A stretch of DNA of 19,913 nt. It comes from Candidatus Aphodoplasma excrementigallinarum. Lineage in GTDB: Bacteria; Bacillota; Clostridia; UBA1381; UMGS1253. The stretch lies in NCBI GenBank assembly GCA_018713805.1, contig DVOF01000006.1, positions 1 to 19,913 of the forward strand, written 5' to 3'. Positions 1-5,733 of this stretch are shown in pieces. The first letter of the stretch is position 1, and each line of letters opens with the position of its first letter. Position numbers and translations under genes: made by a program. The notes under the pieces are model-generated. The model made no database searches and had not been told where the DNA came from. It was given only the letters and a program-made list of their open reading frames with translations.

Positions 1-220
1 ATCCGCGGTGCCACCTTGATTCACAGCATGACCTGTGCGCTTAGCAGGGTACCAACATACCCCCGGCTTCTTACGCGAGCCTTACGTCAGTGCATTTGAC
101 ACTGCCCTTAGCAGTCCATATTACGCAGAGAGCCTTTGTGGAACTCACACCATAATCCACTCGCTCGGAAAGACCGGCTCTGCCTTTTTTCTGCCTCAAC
201 GGTTTATTCGATATGAAATT
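1..220 (-). promoter_or_regulatory. T-box riboswitch leader, 3' part cut by the window edge
   Basis: Read on the minus strand, positions 15-3 give GGTGGCACCGCGG, the diagnostic T-box sequence that pairs with an uncharged tRNA acceptor end. Upstream the RNA has Stem I features: an arm pairing 172-180 plus flanking bases with 126-135, an AGCGAG-type bulge, a GUGGA/UCCAC distal hairpin enclosing GGUGUGAG, then CAGUG/CACUG, GGGUA/UACCC and CACAG/CUGUG hairpins before the T-box. T-box leaders bind a specific tRNA and switch between terminator and antiterminator ahead of aminoacyl-tRNA synthetase, amino-acid synthesis or transport genes. The presumed specifier loop (115-125) reads GUAAUAUGGA; UGG (Trp, 118-116) followed by A fits best, but AUG (Met, 119-117) is possible. 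The terminator and the regulated gene lie beyond position 1, so the target is unknown. Confidence 0.92.
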
Positions 221-226
221 ACTATT

Positions 227-255
227 ATTATATTCCTGTTTTTGTGGTTTGTCAA
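227..255 (-). promoter_or_regulatory. Consensus sigma-A-type promoter of the T-box leader
   Basis: On the minus strand TTGACA (255-250) and TATAAT (232-227) are both perfect matches to the consensus and are separated by exactly 17 bases. Transcription should begin near 220, just upstream of the T-box Stem I. The promoter starts only 13 bases after the mtnN stop codon, with no clear terminator between them. Confidence 0.93.
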
Positions 256-268
256 CAGTTTTTTATTT

Positions 269-952
269 TTATCCCTGCAAATAAGCGCAAATTAGCTTCG
301 CCGAGTTTTTCGCCGCCATGGCGCAGAACGCGCCGTAATCCATGTGGGAGCTGCCGTCCGCCTTGTCGGAGATGGCGCGCACAATGCCGAAGTCCACCCC
401 GTTCATGCAGCAGACCTGCCCGATGCTGCCGCCCTCCATTTCGCAGGCGATTGCGCCGAACTGCTTTGTTAGATATGCTTTCCGTTCGGCGGCGGCAACA
501 AAGGTGTCGCTCGTGGCAATGGTTCCGCGCGTGCAGGAAAGCCCGAGTTCTGTACCCGCGTCCATGAGCCGCTGCGCAACGCGCGGGCTGCACGGGATAT
601 CGACCACGTTCAGCGTCGGGACGAGCCCAATCGGCTCTCCAAGCGCCGTCGTGTCGATGTCGCTTTGCACCACAAAGTCCGCAATGGCTATGCTGCCGAT
701 GTCGAGCGTGTTCGACAGCGAGCCTGCCACGCCGGTGTTGATGAGCGCATCTGGCTGGTACTCTAAAATCATGGTCTGCGCACAGACTGCCGCGTTGACC
801 TTGCCCACGCCGCACCGGGCGACGACGGCCTCCTTGCCGCAGAGCTTGCCCTGCAGGTAGCGGATGCCGCTGATGACGTGTTCCTGCGCGCCTTCCATGG
901 CCTGCTTGAGCAGGTCGACCTCGATGTCCATTGCGCCGATGATCCCGATCAT
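269..952 (-). CDS. mtnN: 5'-methylthioadenosine/S-adenosylhomocysteine nucleosidase
   Basis: This 227-residue cytosolic enzyme hydrolyses S-adenosylhomocysteine to S-ribosylhomocysteine plus adenine, and also cleaves methylthioadenosine and 5'-deoxyadenosine. Visible family marks are the N-terminal MIGIIGAMDIEV with the catalytic Glu at 11, the glycine-rich NTGVAG at 72-77, the ribose-binding CEMEG with Glu171 and Glu173, and RAISDKAD with the catalytic Asp at 196. Length matches the family. The ATG at 952 was chosen because it gives the canonical N-terminus and follows an AGGGGG ribosome binding site by 8 bases; an in-frame upstream extension to 1003 would overlap luxS. It lies 19 bases downstream of luxS, evidently in the same operon, so the two successive steps of the AI-2/homocysteine salvage route are made together. 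Confidence 0.96.
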   Translation of the reverse strand: MIGIIGAMDIEVDLLKQAMEGAQEHVISGIRYLQGKLCGKEAVVARCGVGKVNAAVCAQTMILEYQPDALINTGVAGSLSNTLDIGSIAIADFVVQSDIDTTALGEPIGLVPTLNVVDIPCSPRVAQRLMDAGTELGLSCTRGTIATSDTFVAAAERKAYLTKQFGAIACEMEGGSIGQVCCMNGVDFGIVRAISDKADGSSHMDYGAFCAMAAKNSAKLICAYLQG

Positions 953-971
953 ATGTATGTCCCCCTGTCGC

Positions 972-1424
972 TTAATAGTTGAGATTTTGCGCGTCCACAC
1001 CATCTAAAACCTTTAAATAACGCGCGCATTCGTCCTTTGCCTTTTGCAAATTCAACGTCCTGTAGTTTCCGCACTCTACGCTCGAGTTGCCGAACACCTC
1101 GCCTTCGTGCGCGAGCACGTCCCGGCACGCAGTTTTGAGCGTTTCGAGTACGCTTGCATCGTCCGCATTGCGGACAAGCAGGTAAAACCCCGTCTGGCAC
1201 CCCATGGGTCCAAAGTAGATGATGTCGTCTTTCAGGGGCGAATTGCGCAGATAGGTGGCGAGCATATGCTCGCACGAATGCATGGTCGAATGATCCATCA
1301 AATCGTCTGTGTTCGGCCTGCGGGTCCGCAGGTCATAGGTCGTAATGTCGCCGTCCACGCGGGAGATATAAAGCCCCGGCAACAGCGTCTCGTGGTTGAC
1401 GGTAAAGCTTGCGATTTTTTCCAT
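972..1424 (-). CDS. luxS: S-ribosylhomocysteine lyase (AI-2 synthesis)
   Basis: LuxS cleaves S-ribosylhomocysteine to homocysteine and 4,5-dihydroxy-2,3-pentanedione, the precursor of autoinducer-2. The 150-residue protein carries the metal-binding HxxEH motif as HSCEH (His49, Glu52, His53), the third ligand Cys118 in ECGNY, and the catalytic Cys76 in GPMGCQTGF. A GTG at 1439 would add five residues (MQAFN), but the ATG at 1424 gives the usual MEKIASFTVNH start and has a CAGG ribosome binding site 8 bases upstream, so I prefer it. It is the first gene of a luxS-mtnN operon and diverges from glmM. Whether its role here is signalling or only SAH detoxification cannot be told; no AI-2 receptor or transport gene is in the window. 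Confidence 0.96.
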   Translation of the reverse strand: MEKIASFTVNHETLLPGLYISRVDGDITTYDLRTRRPNTDDLMDHSTMHSCEHMLATYLRNSPLKDDIIYFGPMGCQTGFYLLVRNADDASVLETLKTACRDVLAHEGEVFGNSSVECGNYRTLNLQKAKDECARYLKVLDGVDAQNLNY

Positions 1425-1466
1425 ATTGAACGCCTGCACTTTCTGCTTAAAAATTAACTGATATCT

Positions 1467-1495
1467 ATTTTAACAGATTTGCCGCACGGTGTCCA
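1467..1495 (-). promoter_or_regulatory. Promoter for luxS-mtnN
   Basis: On the minus strand TGGACA (1495-1490) and TAAAAT (1472-1467) each match the sigma-A consensus at five of six bases with a 17-base spacer. Transcription would start near 1460 and leave a leader of about 36 bases before luxS. I see no riboswitch-like structure (for example an SAH riboswitch) in so short a leader. Confidence 0.75.
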
Positions 1496-1545
1496 GCCCC
1501 TCCCAGGCCGTATTTGGCAATTCGGACATTTTTCCGACAAAAAAG

Positions 1546-1562
1546 TTTTCCCATAGGGAAAA
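1546..1562. repeat. 17-bp perfect inverted repeat between luxS and glmM
   Basis: TTTTCCC-ATA-GGGAAAA is a perfect dyad just upstream of the glmM -35 element and about 50 bases upstream of the luxS -35. A weaker dyad, TCGGA-N6-TCCGA, lies at 1522-1537. Its position suggests an operator for a transcription factor rather than a terminator, since no gene ends here. The cognate protein is unknown. Confidence 0.5.
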
Positions 1563-1567
1563 AACAG

Positions 1568-1596
1568 TTGTATCCATGCTTTTCCTGTAGTATAAT
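1568..1596 (+). promoter_or_regulatory. Promoter for glmM
   Basis: TTGTAT (1568-1573), a 17-base spacer and a perfect TATAAT (1591-1596) place a start near 1603, about 100 bases before glmM. The -10 lies inside the palindrome AGTATAATACT (1589-1599) and is bracketed by a direct repeat CTGTAG (1585-1590 and 1598-1603) and by GTATCC/GGATAC (1570-1575 and 1603-1608), which may be regulatory or coincidental. Confidence 0.7.
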
Positions 1597-1702
1597 ACTG
1601 TAGGATACGCTGCAAATTGGCGATGGATTGGGAACAGGACAGGGCGTATCCGGCGCTTCGGCATATGCCGGAGCCTACATACACAAACAGGAGGTTTTTA
1701 CT

Positions 1703-3058
1703 TTGGGAAGATTATTTGGGACAGACGGCGTGCGCGGCGTTGCCAATAAAGAGCTGACGGCGGATTTGGCGTTTGATTTGGGGCGCGCCGGCGCGATCGT
1801 ATTGACGCAGGAGCTTTCTCACAAGCCGAAAATCCTTGTCGGCAAGGATACGCGCCTTTCCGGCGATATGCTCGAGTGCGCGCTGGCGGCGGGCATCTGC
1901 TCGACGGGGGCGGAGGTTGTGCTCCTGGGCGTTATCCCGACGCCGGCGGTCGCCTATCTGGTGCGCGAGTACGGCGCGGACGCAGGCGTTGTGATTTCTG
2001 CGTCGCACAATCCGTTTGAGTACAATGGGATCAAATTTTTCAACGGGCAGGGCTATAAGCTCAGCGACAGCGTGGAGGAAAAGATTGAGGAGCTGATTCT
2101 CGACCGGGAGGACTGGGGCGTAGAGCTGCCAGTCGGCGGCGGAATCGGCCACGTTACGCGCGCAGAGCATGCGGCCGACGACTATATCAAGTTTGTGACC
2201 GGGGCGATCGACTGCACGCTCGACGGCATGCGCCTGCTGGTGGACTGCTCGAATGGGGCAAACTTCGCCATCGCGCCGCGCGCTTTTTCGCAGCTTGGCG
2301 CATATGTCGAATGTTTGAGCGTGGAGCCAAACGGGATAAACATCAACAAGGACTGCGGCTCGACGCATATTGACCGGCTCGAACAGCAGATCAAAAACGG
2401 CGGCAGCTTCAGCGCCGGGATTGCGTTCGACGGCGACGCGGACCGCATGCTCGCGGTGGACGAAACGGGCAAGCGGCTGACCGGCGACGAGATTATGCTG
2501 ATTGTCGGGAAGTATTTAAAAGAAAACGGCAAGCTGGCAAAGGATACGATTACGGCAACCGTCATGAGCAACCTCGGGTTCTTCCTTGCGGCGGAAAAGC
2601 TGGGGATCAAGACGGCGCAGACGGCGGTCGGCGACCGGTACGTGCTGGAGGAAATGCTTAAAAGCGGGTACGTGCTCGGCGGCGAGGAATCGGGCCACAT
2701 CATCTTCCTCGACCACAACTCGACCGGGGACGGCCTTTTGTCCGCCCTGCTGCTGCTCGAAGTGATGCAGAAAACGGGCAAACCGCTTTCCGAATTGCGC
2801 AAGATCGTGACAATCCTGCCGCAGGTGCTGGTAAATGCGCGGGTGAAGAATGAAAACAAACCGCAGCTGAAAGAAAATGAGAAAATTTTGGGCGAGATTG
2901 CCGCGCTGGAGGCGGAACTCGCCGGGAACGGGCGCGTGCTTATCCGGCCGTCTGGCACGGAGCCGGTGGTGCGTGTCATGCTGGAGGGCAGCGACACCGA
3001 CTACCTCACGGAAAAAGCGCAGGCGCTTGCAACCCTCATTGAGGAGCTGCTTGGCTGA
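1703..3058 (+). CDS. glmM: Phosphoglucosamine mutase
   Basis: GlmM interconverts glucosamine-6-phosphate and glucosamine-1-phosphate in the cytosol, the step between GlmS and GlmU on the way to UDP-GlcNAc, peptidoglycan and teichoic acids. The 451-residue length is typical. All four signature regions of the alpha-D-phosphohexomutases are present: the phosphoserine loop ISASHNP with Ser101, the Mg-binding DGDADR at 243-248, the sugar-binding GEESGH at 327-332, and the phosphate-binding RPSGTEP at 415-421. Translation is assigned to TTG at 1703, which yields the standard MGRLFGTDGVRGVAN start and follows a perfect AGGAGG (1689-1694) by 8 bases; the open frame extends upstream to 1628, but without a comparable site. 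Its 3' end overlaps the convergent DUF2752 gene by 23 bases. Confidence 0.97.
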   Translation: MGRLFGTDGVRGVANKELTADLAFDLGRAGAIVLTQELSHKPKILVGKDTRLSGDMLECALAAGICSTGAEVVLLGVIPTPAVAYLVREYGADAGVVISASHNPFEYNGIKFFNGQGYKLSDSVEEKIEELILDREDWGVELPVGGGIGHVTRAEHAADDYIKFVTGAIDCTLDGMRLLVDCSNGANFAIAPRAFSQLGAYVECLSVEPNGININKDCGSTHIDRLEQQIKNGGSFSAGIAFDGDADRMLAVDETGKRLTGDEIMLIVGKYLKENGKLAKDTITATVMSNLGFFLAAEKLGIKTAQTAVGDRYVLEEMLKSGYVLGGEESGHIIFLDHNSTGDGLLSALLLLEVMQKTGKPLSELRKIVTILPQVLVNARVKNENKPQLKENEKILGEIAALEAELAGNGRVLIRPSGTEPVVRVMLEGSDTDYLTEKAQALATLIEELLG

Positions 3059-3371
3059 ATAGACGCGGGAAAAACGCGTTCGGGTCGAACAGGAACGGTT
3101 CGCATTTGCCCCACAGGAGGGCGGCCCGGATGATGAAAACCGTAAGATAGAGTGCGATGACGGAAAGGCACAAAATCCAGAACGATTTTGTCGCCTTTTT
3201 CCGCTTTATGAAAAAAAACCAGATCAGGTACAGCAAATACGCGTCCGCGAGCAGGAACAGCGGATGCATGAAAAACGCCTCGGAAAAATGCCCGGTAAAA
3301 AACAGCAGGTTGGCCCGTGTGAGGCCGCACCCCGGGCACGGCAGGCCAAACAGCGCTTTAAACACACACAT
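3036..3371 (-). CDS. DUF2752 family small membrane protein
   Basis: This 111-residue protein starts MCVFKALFGLPCPGCGLTRA; the CPGCGLTRA motif (residues 12-20) is the hallmark of DUF2752. Two hydrophobic stretches follow, roughly residues 37-55 and 63-87, separated by a basic KRKKATK loop, so it is probably an inner-membrane protein with at least two helices; the cysteine motif also sits in a hydrophobic context. The family has no established biochemical function that I know of. The ATG at 3371 has GGAGG 7 bases upstream and its own promoter. It is transcribed against glmM (tail-to-tail 23-base overlap) and divergently from deoC. It appears to be an independent gene, and its neighbours do not reveal its job. 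Confidence 0.88.
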   Translation of the reverse strand: MCVFKALFGLPCPGCGLTRANLLFFTGHFSEAFFMHPLFLLADAYLLYLIWFFFIKRKKATKSFWILCLSVIALYLTVFIIRAALLWGKCEPFLFDPNAFFPRLFSQAAPQ

Positions 3372-3406
3372 GGGAACGCCTCCGGAGTTTAGGATGATTT
3401 GTTACC

Positions 3407-3435
3407 AGTATATCACATTGGCGGCAAAAGCACAA
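3407..3435 (-). promoter_or_regulatory. Promoter for the DUF2752 gene
   Basis: On the minus strand TTGTGC (3435-3430), a 17-base spacer and TATACT (3412-3407) preceded by TGA form an extended -10 promoter about 36 bases upstream of the DUF2752 start. The -35 is weak, but the extended -10 compensates in Gram-positive promoters. I saw no comparably good promoter facing deoC in 3372-3465. Confidence 0.6.
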
Positions 3436-3465
3436 CCAAAACAAATATGGAAAGCGGGGAGAAGC

Positions 3466-4110
3466 ATGGAGCTAAGTAAAATGATCGACCACACCCTTTT
3501 AAAGCCGGACGCAACGCAGGAGGACGTGCGCCGCATCTGCGCGGAGGCGAGGGAATATGGCTTTGCCTCGGTGTGCGTTAATTCGTGTTATGCCGCGCTC
3601 GTCCGCGGCGAGCTTTGCGGCAGCGGCGTGAAGGCCTGCTGCGTCGTCGGATTCCCGCTCGGCGCAATGTCTACAGCGGCAAAGGCATTTGAAGCGGAGC
3701 AGGCGTGCGCGGACGGCGCGCAGGAGATTGATATGGTGTTGAATGCCGGCGCGCTCAAGGCGGGGGACGACGAATATGTACTGCGCGACATCAGCGCGGT
3801 CGTGGCGGCGGCACGCGGCGCAATCGTAAAGGTCATTCTGGAAACGTGTCTGTTAAACGATGACGAAATCGTACGCGCGTGCAGGCTTGCAGTCCAGGCG
3901 GGCGCATCATTCGTCAAAACGTCGACCGGCTTCGGCAGCGGCGGCGCGACGGTGCAAGACGTTGCGCTCATGCGGCAGACCGTCGGGCCGGAAATCGGTG
4001 TAAAGGCATCGGGCGGTATCCGCACCCGCGCCGACGCGGTAAAAATGATTGAGGCAGGGGCAAACCGTATTGGCACGAGCGCAGGCGTGGCGATTTGCCG
4101 GGAGGATTGA
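3466..4110 (+). CDS. deoC: Deoxyribose-phosphate aldolase
   Basis: DeoC cleaves 2-deoxyribose-5-phosphate into glyceraldehyde-3-phosphate and acetaldehyde, feeding deoxynucleoside carbon into glycolysis. The 214-residue class I aldolase has the Schiff-base lysine at 151 in SFVKTSTGF, the second active-site lysine at 180 in GVKASGGIRT, and Asp89 in EIDMVLN. The ATG at 3466 gives the standard MELSKMIDHTLLKPDAT start behind a GGGGAGA ribosome binding site; the frame stays open upstream to 3157 but that stretch is the antisense of the DUF2752 gene. No other deo genes (deoA, deoB, pdp, cdd) adjoin it. It may be read through from glmM or have a weak promoter of its own; a strong terminator follows immediately. 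Confidence 0.96.
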   Translation: MELSKMIDHTLLKPDATQEDVRRICAEAREYGFASVCVNSCYAALVRGELCGSGVKACCVVGFPLGAMSTAAKAFEAEQACADGAQEIDMVLNAGALKAGDDEYVLRDISAVVAAARGAIVKVILETCLLNDDEIVRACRLAVQAGASFVKTSTGFGSGGATVQDVALMRQTVGPEIGVKASGGIRTRADAVKMIEAGANRIGTSAGVAICRED

Positions 4111-4111
4111 T

Positions 4112-4144
4112 AAAAAACGCTTTGGGGAGTCCAAAGCGTTTTTT
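4112..4144. terminator. Strong bidirectional intrinsic terminator
   Basis: A perfect 14-bp stem (4112-4125 with 4131-4144) encloses the five-base loop GGAGT. The stem core ACGCTTTGG/CCAAAGCGT is flanked by six A on the left and six T on the right, followed by more T-rich sequence, so it can end transcripts in both directions: deoC from the left and the 62-residue minus-strand gene from the right. Confidence 0.93.
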
Positions 4145-4169
4145 ATTTTTTATATAATAGCTGGCTGAA

Positions 4170-4358
4170 TCATTTGCGGCCAAAATATGTGAGCAGGTTG
4201 GACGCGCCGCTGATGAGCCAGAAAACCGCGACGACGCATAACGCGGTTTTCCACGCGGGGGCAAGATCAGAAACAAACAGAAACGTATACAGGGCAAACA
4301 GGCTCGCCGCCATGCAGAGGATGGTGACCGCGGACTTGATTTTTGTGCGCTTATCCAT
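4170..4358 (-). CDS. Small two-helix membrane protein, unknown function
   Basis: I do not recognise this 62-residue protein. It begins MDKRTKIKSAV and has two hydrophobic segments, about residues 9-29 and 37-56, with a short loop FVSDLAPAWK and a basic C-terminal end YFGRK, so a helical hairpin in the membrane is likely. The open frame continues upstream, but the ATG at 4358 is supported by an AAAGGAG site and by its own promoter at 4392-4420. It ends 26 bases before the shared bidirectional terminator. The upstream AGGAG and CCTCCT next to the start are self-complementary, which could slightly mask the ribosome binding site. A start, stop, promoter, ribosome site and terminator in the right order argue that it is a real single-gene unit. 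Confidence 0.72.
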   Translation of the reverse strand: MDKRTKIKSAVTILCMAASLFALYTFLFVSDLAPAWKTALCVVAVFWLISGASNLLTYFGRK

Positions 4359-4391
4359 AGGAGGTCTCCTTTCCGGGTTATTTTGTGTAGT

Positions 4392-4420
4392 ATTGTAGCA
4401 TATATGTCGCGCCGGCGCAA
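4392..4420 (-). promoter_or_regulatory. Promoter for the 62-residue membrane protein gene
   Basis: On the minus strand TTGCGC (4420-4415), 17 bases, then TACAAT (4397-4392) preceded by TGC, an extended -10. The start would lie near 4385, leaving a leader of about 27 bases. The -35 lies inside the dyad at 4412-4429. Confidence 0.65.
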
Positions 4421-4429
4421 CTGTGCCGG
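4412..4429. repeat. 18-bp operator-like dyad between divergent promoters
   Basis: CCGGCGCA-AC-TGTGCCGG is an inverted repeat with a single mismatched pair. It covers the -35 of the leftward promoter and ends 7 bases before the -35 of the rightward yicC promoter. An overlapping 10-bp palindrome GCGCCGGCGC lies at 4409-4418. The placement fits a repressor or activator site, but no regulator is identified. Confidence 0.5.
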
Positions 4430-4436
4430 ATTGGTG

Positions 4437-4465
4437 TTGCAATTTTGTCTGGTTTATGCTATAAT
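4437..4465 (+). promoter_or_regulatory. Main promoter of the yicC-to-thiN operon
   Basis: TTGCAA (4437-4442), a 17-base spacer and a perfect TATAAT (4460-4465) with TG at 4457-4458 (extended -10). Transcription would begin near 4472, about 67 bases before yicC. It is the only strong plus-strand promoter I see ahead of this gene block. Confidence 0.82.
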
Positions 4466-4538
4466 TACATGATAAATTGGAATTGGTATCGTTTGAAGCG
4501 GGTAAAACGGTGTAAAATACTATTTGGGGTGATTTGGC

Positions 4539-5417
4539 TTGATAAAAAGCATGACGGGCTATGGGCGCACAGAGGGGATTTTTGGGACGAAAAAGGTGCT
4601 GGCGGAAATCCGCTCGGTCAACCACAGGTTTGCAGACTACAACATCAAGGTACCGCGGCATTACGGATTTTTGGAGGATAAGGTGCGCGCTTACGTGTCC
4701 GGCTACATCAGCCGGGGCAAGGTAGACGTATACATCGGCGTGGAGAGCTATGGCGACAGCGACAAGCAGGTGACGCTCAACAGCGCGCTGGCGGAGAGCT
4801 ATCTCGACGCGCTCCGCCGGTTACGGGACGAGTTTTCGCTCCAGGATGACATCAGCGTGTCCACGGTGGCGCGCTTTGGCGACATTTTCCTTTCCGAGCG
4901 GAAGGAAGAGGACGCCGAGGAGATATGGCAGACGGTATTGCTTGCGCTTGCGCCGGCGGTTGAGCAGTTTGTGCAGATGCGGGCGCGCGAGGGCGAGCGG
5001 ATGCTGGACGACCTCAAAGGCCGGGCGGACGCTATGCTCACTATGGTCGAGGCGGTGGAGCGCCGCTCGCCCGAGCGGGTGGCGGAGTACCGGCAGCGGC
5101 TCTACGACAAGCTGATGGAGGTGCTGGGCGCGAGCGGCATTGACGAGGCGCGCATTTTGACCGAGGCGGCGCTTTACGCAGATAAGGTCGCGGTGGACGA
5201 GGAAACGGTCCGCCTGCGCAGCCACTTTACCGAGATGGAACGGATTTTGTCGTCGGGAGAGCCTGCCGGGCGCAAGCTCGACTTTTTGATCCAGGAGATC
5301 AACCGGGAAATCAACACGATCGGCTCCAAGGCGAACGACATTGAGACGGCAAAGCTTGTGGTAGACTTAAAGGCGGAGCTTGAAAAAATGCGCGAACAGG
5401 TACAGAACATCGAATAA
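4539..5417 (+). CDS. yicC: YicC/YloC family endoribonuclease
   Basis: The 292-residue protein shows the family's N-terminal MIKSMTGYGR and its C-terminal signature, which includes EINREINTIGSKAND and ends KAELEKMREQVQNIE, matching the YicC-like N-terminal domain plus the DUF1732 C-terminal domain. Members from E. coli and Bacillus have been described as endoribonucleases acting on RNA turnover. The start is TTG at 4539, giving the canonical N-terminus after a GGGGTGAT site; no ATG fits. It heads the operon, and in Bacillus the homologue yloC likewise precedes remA and gmk. The N-terminal half is rich in acidic and basic residues and the last 40 residues are probably helical or coiled coil. 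Identity is firm; substrates in this organism are unknown. Confidence 0.95.
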   Translation: MIKSMTGYGRTEGIFGTKKVLAEIRSVNHRFADYNIKVPRHYGFLEDKVRAYVSGYISRGKVDVYIGVESYGDSDKQVTLNSALAESYLDALRRLRDEFSLQDDISVSTVARFGDIFLSERKEEDAEEIWQTVLLALAPAVEQFVQMRAREGERMLDDLKGRADAMLTMVEAVERRSPERVAEYRQRLYDKLMEVLGASGIDEARILTEAALYADKVAVDEETVRLRSHFTEMERILSSGEPAGRKLDFLIQEINREINTIGSKANDIETAKLVVDLKAELEKMREQVQNIE

Positions 5418-5454
5418 ACAGGCATTTGGCCTGCGATGCAAAGGAGGAAGAGCG

Positions 5455-5733
5455 TTGAAGCTGATTAACATAGGGTTCGGCAACATCGTGGCGGCGAACC
5501 GCGTCATCGCGATCGTCAGCCCGGAGTCTGCGCCAATCAAGCGGATGATCCAGGAGGCGCGCGACAAGGGGATTTTGATCGACGCGACGTTTGGGCGCAG
5601 GACGCGCGCCGTTGTCGTAACGGACAGCGAACATATCATTTTATCGGCGCTGCAGCCCGAGACGGTGGCAAACCGCCTGGGCGGCACAGGCACAGCCGCG
5701 CCGCTGCCGGAGGAGGATGAAGATGCAGAATAA
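5455..5733 (+). CDS. remA: RemA-family DNA-binding regulator (DUF370)
   Basis: The 92-residue product matches RemA/DUF370 over its first 75 residues (MKLINIGFGNIVAANRV, then GILIDATFGRRTRAV with the conserved arginines at 48, 49 and 51). In Bacillus subtilis RemA is an oligomeric DNA-binding protein that activates extracellular-matrix and osmoprotection genes. Its place between yicC and gmk is the same as in Bacillus. The start is TTG at 5455 with AGGAGG at 5442-5447, 7 bases away; the frame is open upstream inside yicC but gives no family sequence. After residue 75 there is a glycine/alanine/proline linker and an acidic end EEDEDAE. Targets here are unknown, and a role in matrix genes is only inferred from Bacillus. 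Confidence 0.93.
   Translation: MKLINIGFGNIVAANRVIAIVSPESAPIKRMIQEARDKGILIDATFGRRTRAVVVTDSEHIILSALQPETVANRLGGTGTAAPLPEEDEDAE

Noticed and set aside
35..295. 86-residue plus-strand open frame at the left end
   Set aside because: It lies over the T-box leader and its promoter on the other strand, has no ribosome site or family features, and ends in low-complexity sequence.
252..815. 187-residue minus-strand open frame overlapping mtnN, and similar long antisense frames throughout
   Set aside because: These are high-GC shadows of genes with clear homology; their sequences are arginine/alanine/histidine-rich without domains.
1425..1439. GTG at 1439 as the luxS start
   Set aside because: The ATG at 1424 gives the canonical MEKI N-terminus and has the better spaced ribosome site.
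3061..3079. ACGCG/CGCGT hairpin after glmM as a terminator
   Set aside because: The stem is short and no T run follows; the sequence is also inside the convergent DUF2752 coding region.
3157..3465. N-terminal extension of deoC back to 3157
   Set aside because: The stretch is antisense to the DUF2752 gene and not similar to any DeoC; MELSKMIDHTLLKPDA at 3466 is the normal start.
4153..4158. TATAAT on the plus strand after the deoC terminator
   Set aside because: No -35 element lies at the right distance (TCCAAA at 4130-4135) and no plus-strand gene follows it; it is part of the A/T-rich terminator tail.
4445..4681. 78-residue plus-strand frame overlapping the yicC promoter and start
   Set aside because: Contains the promoter and runs out of frame into yicC; no domain or ribosome site.
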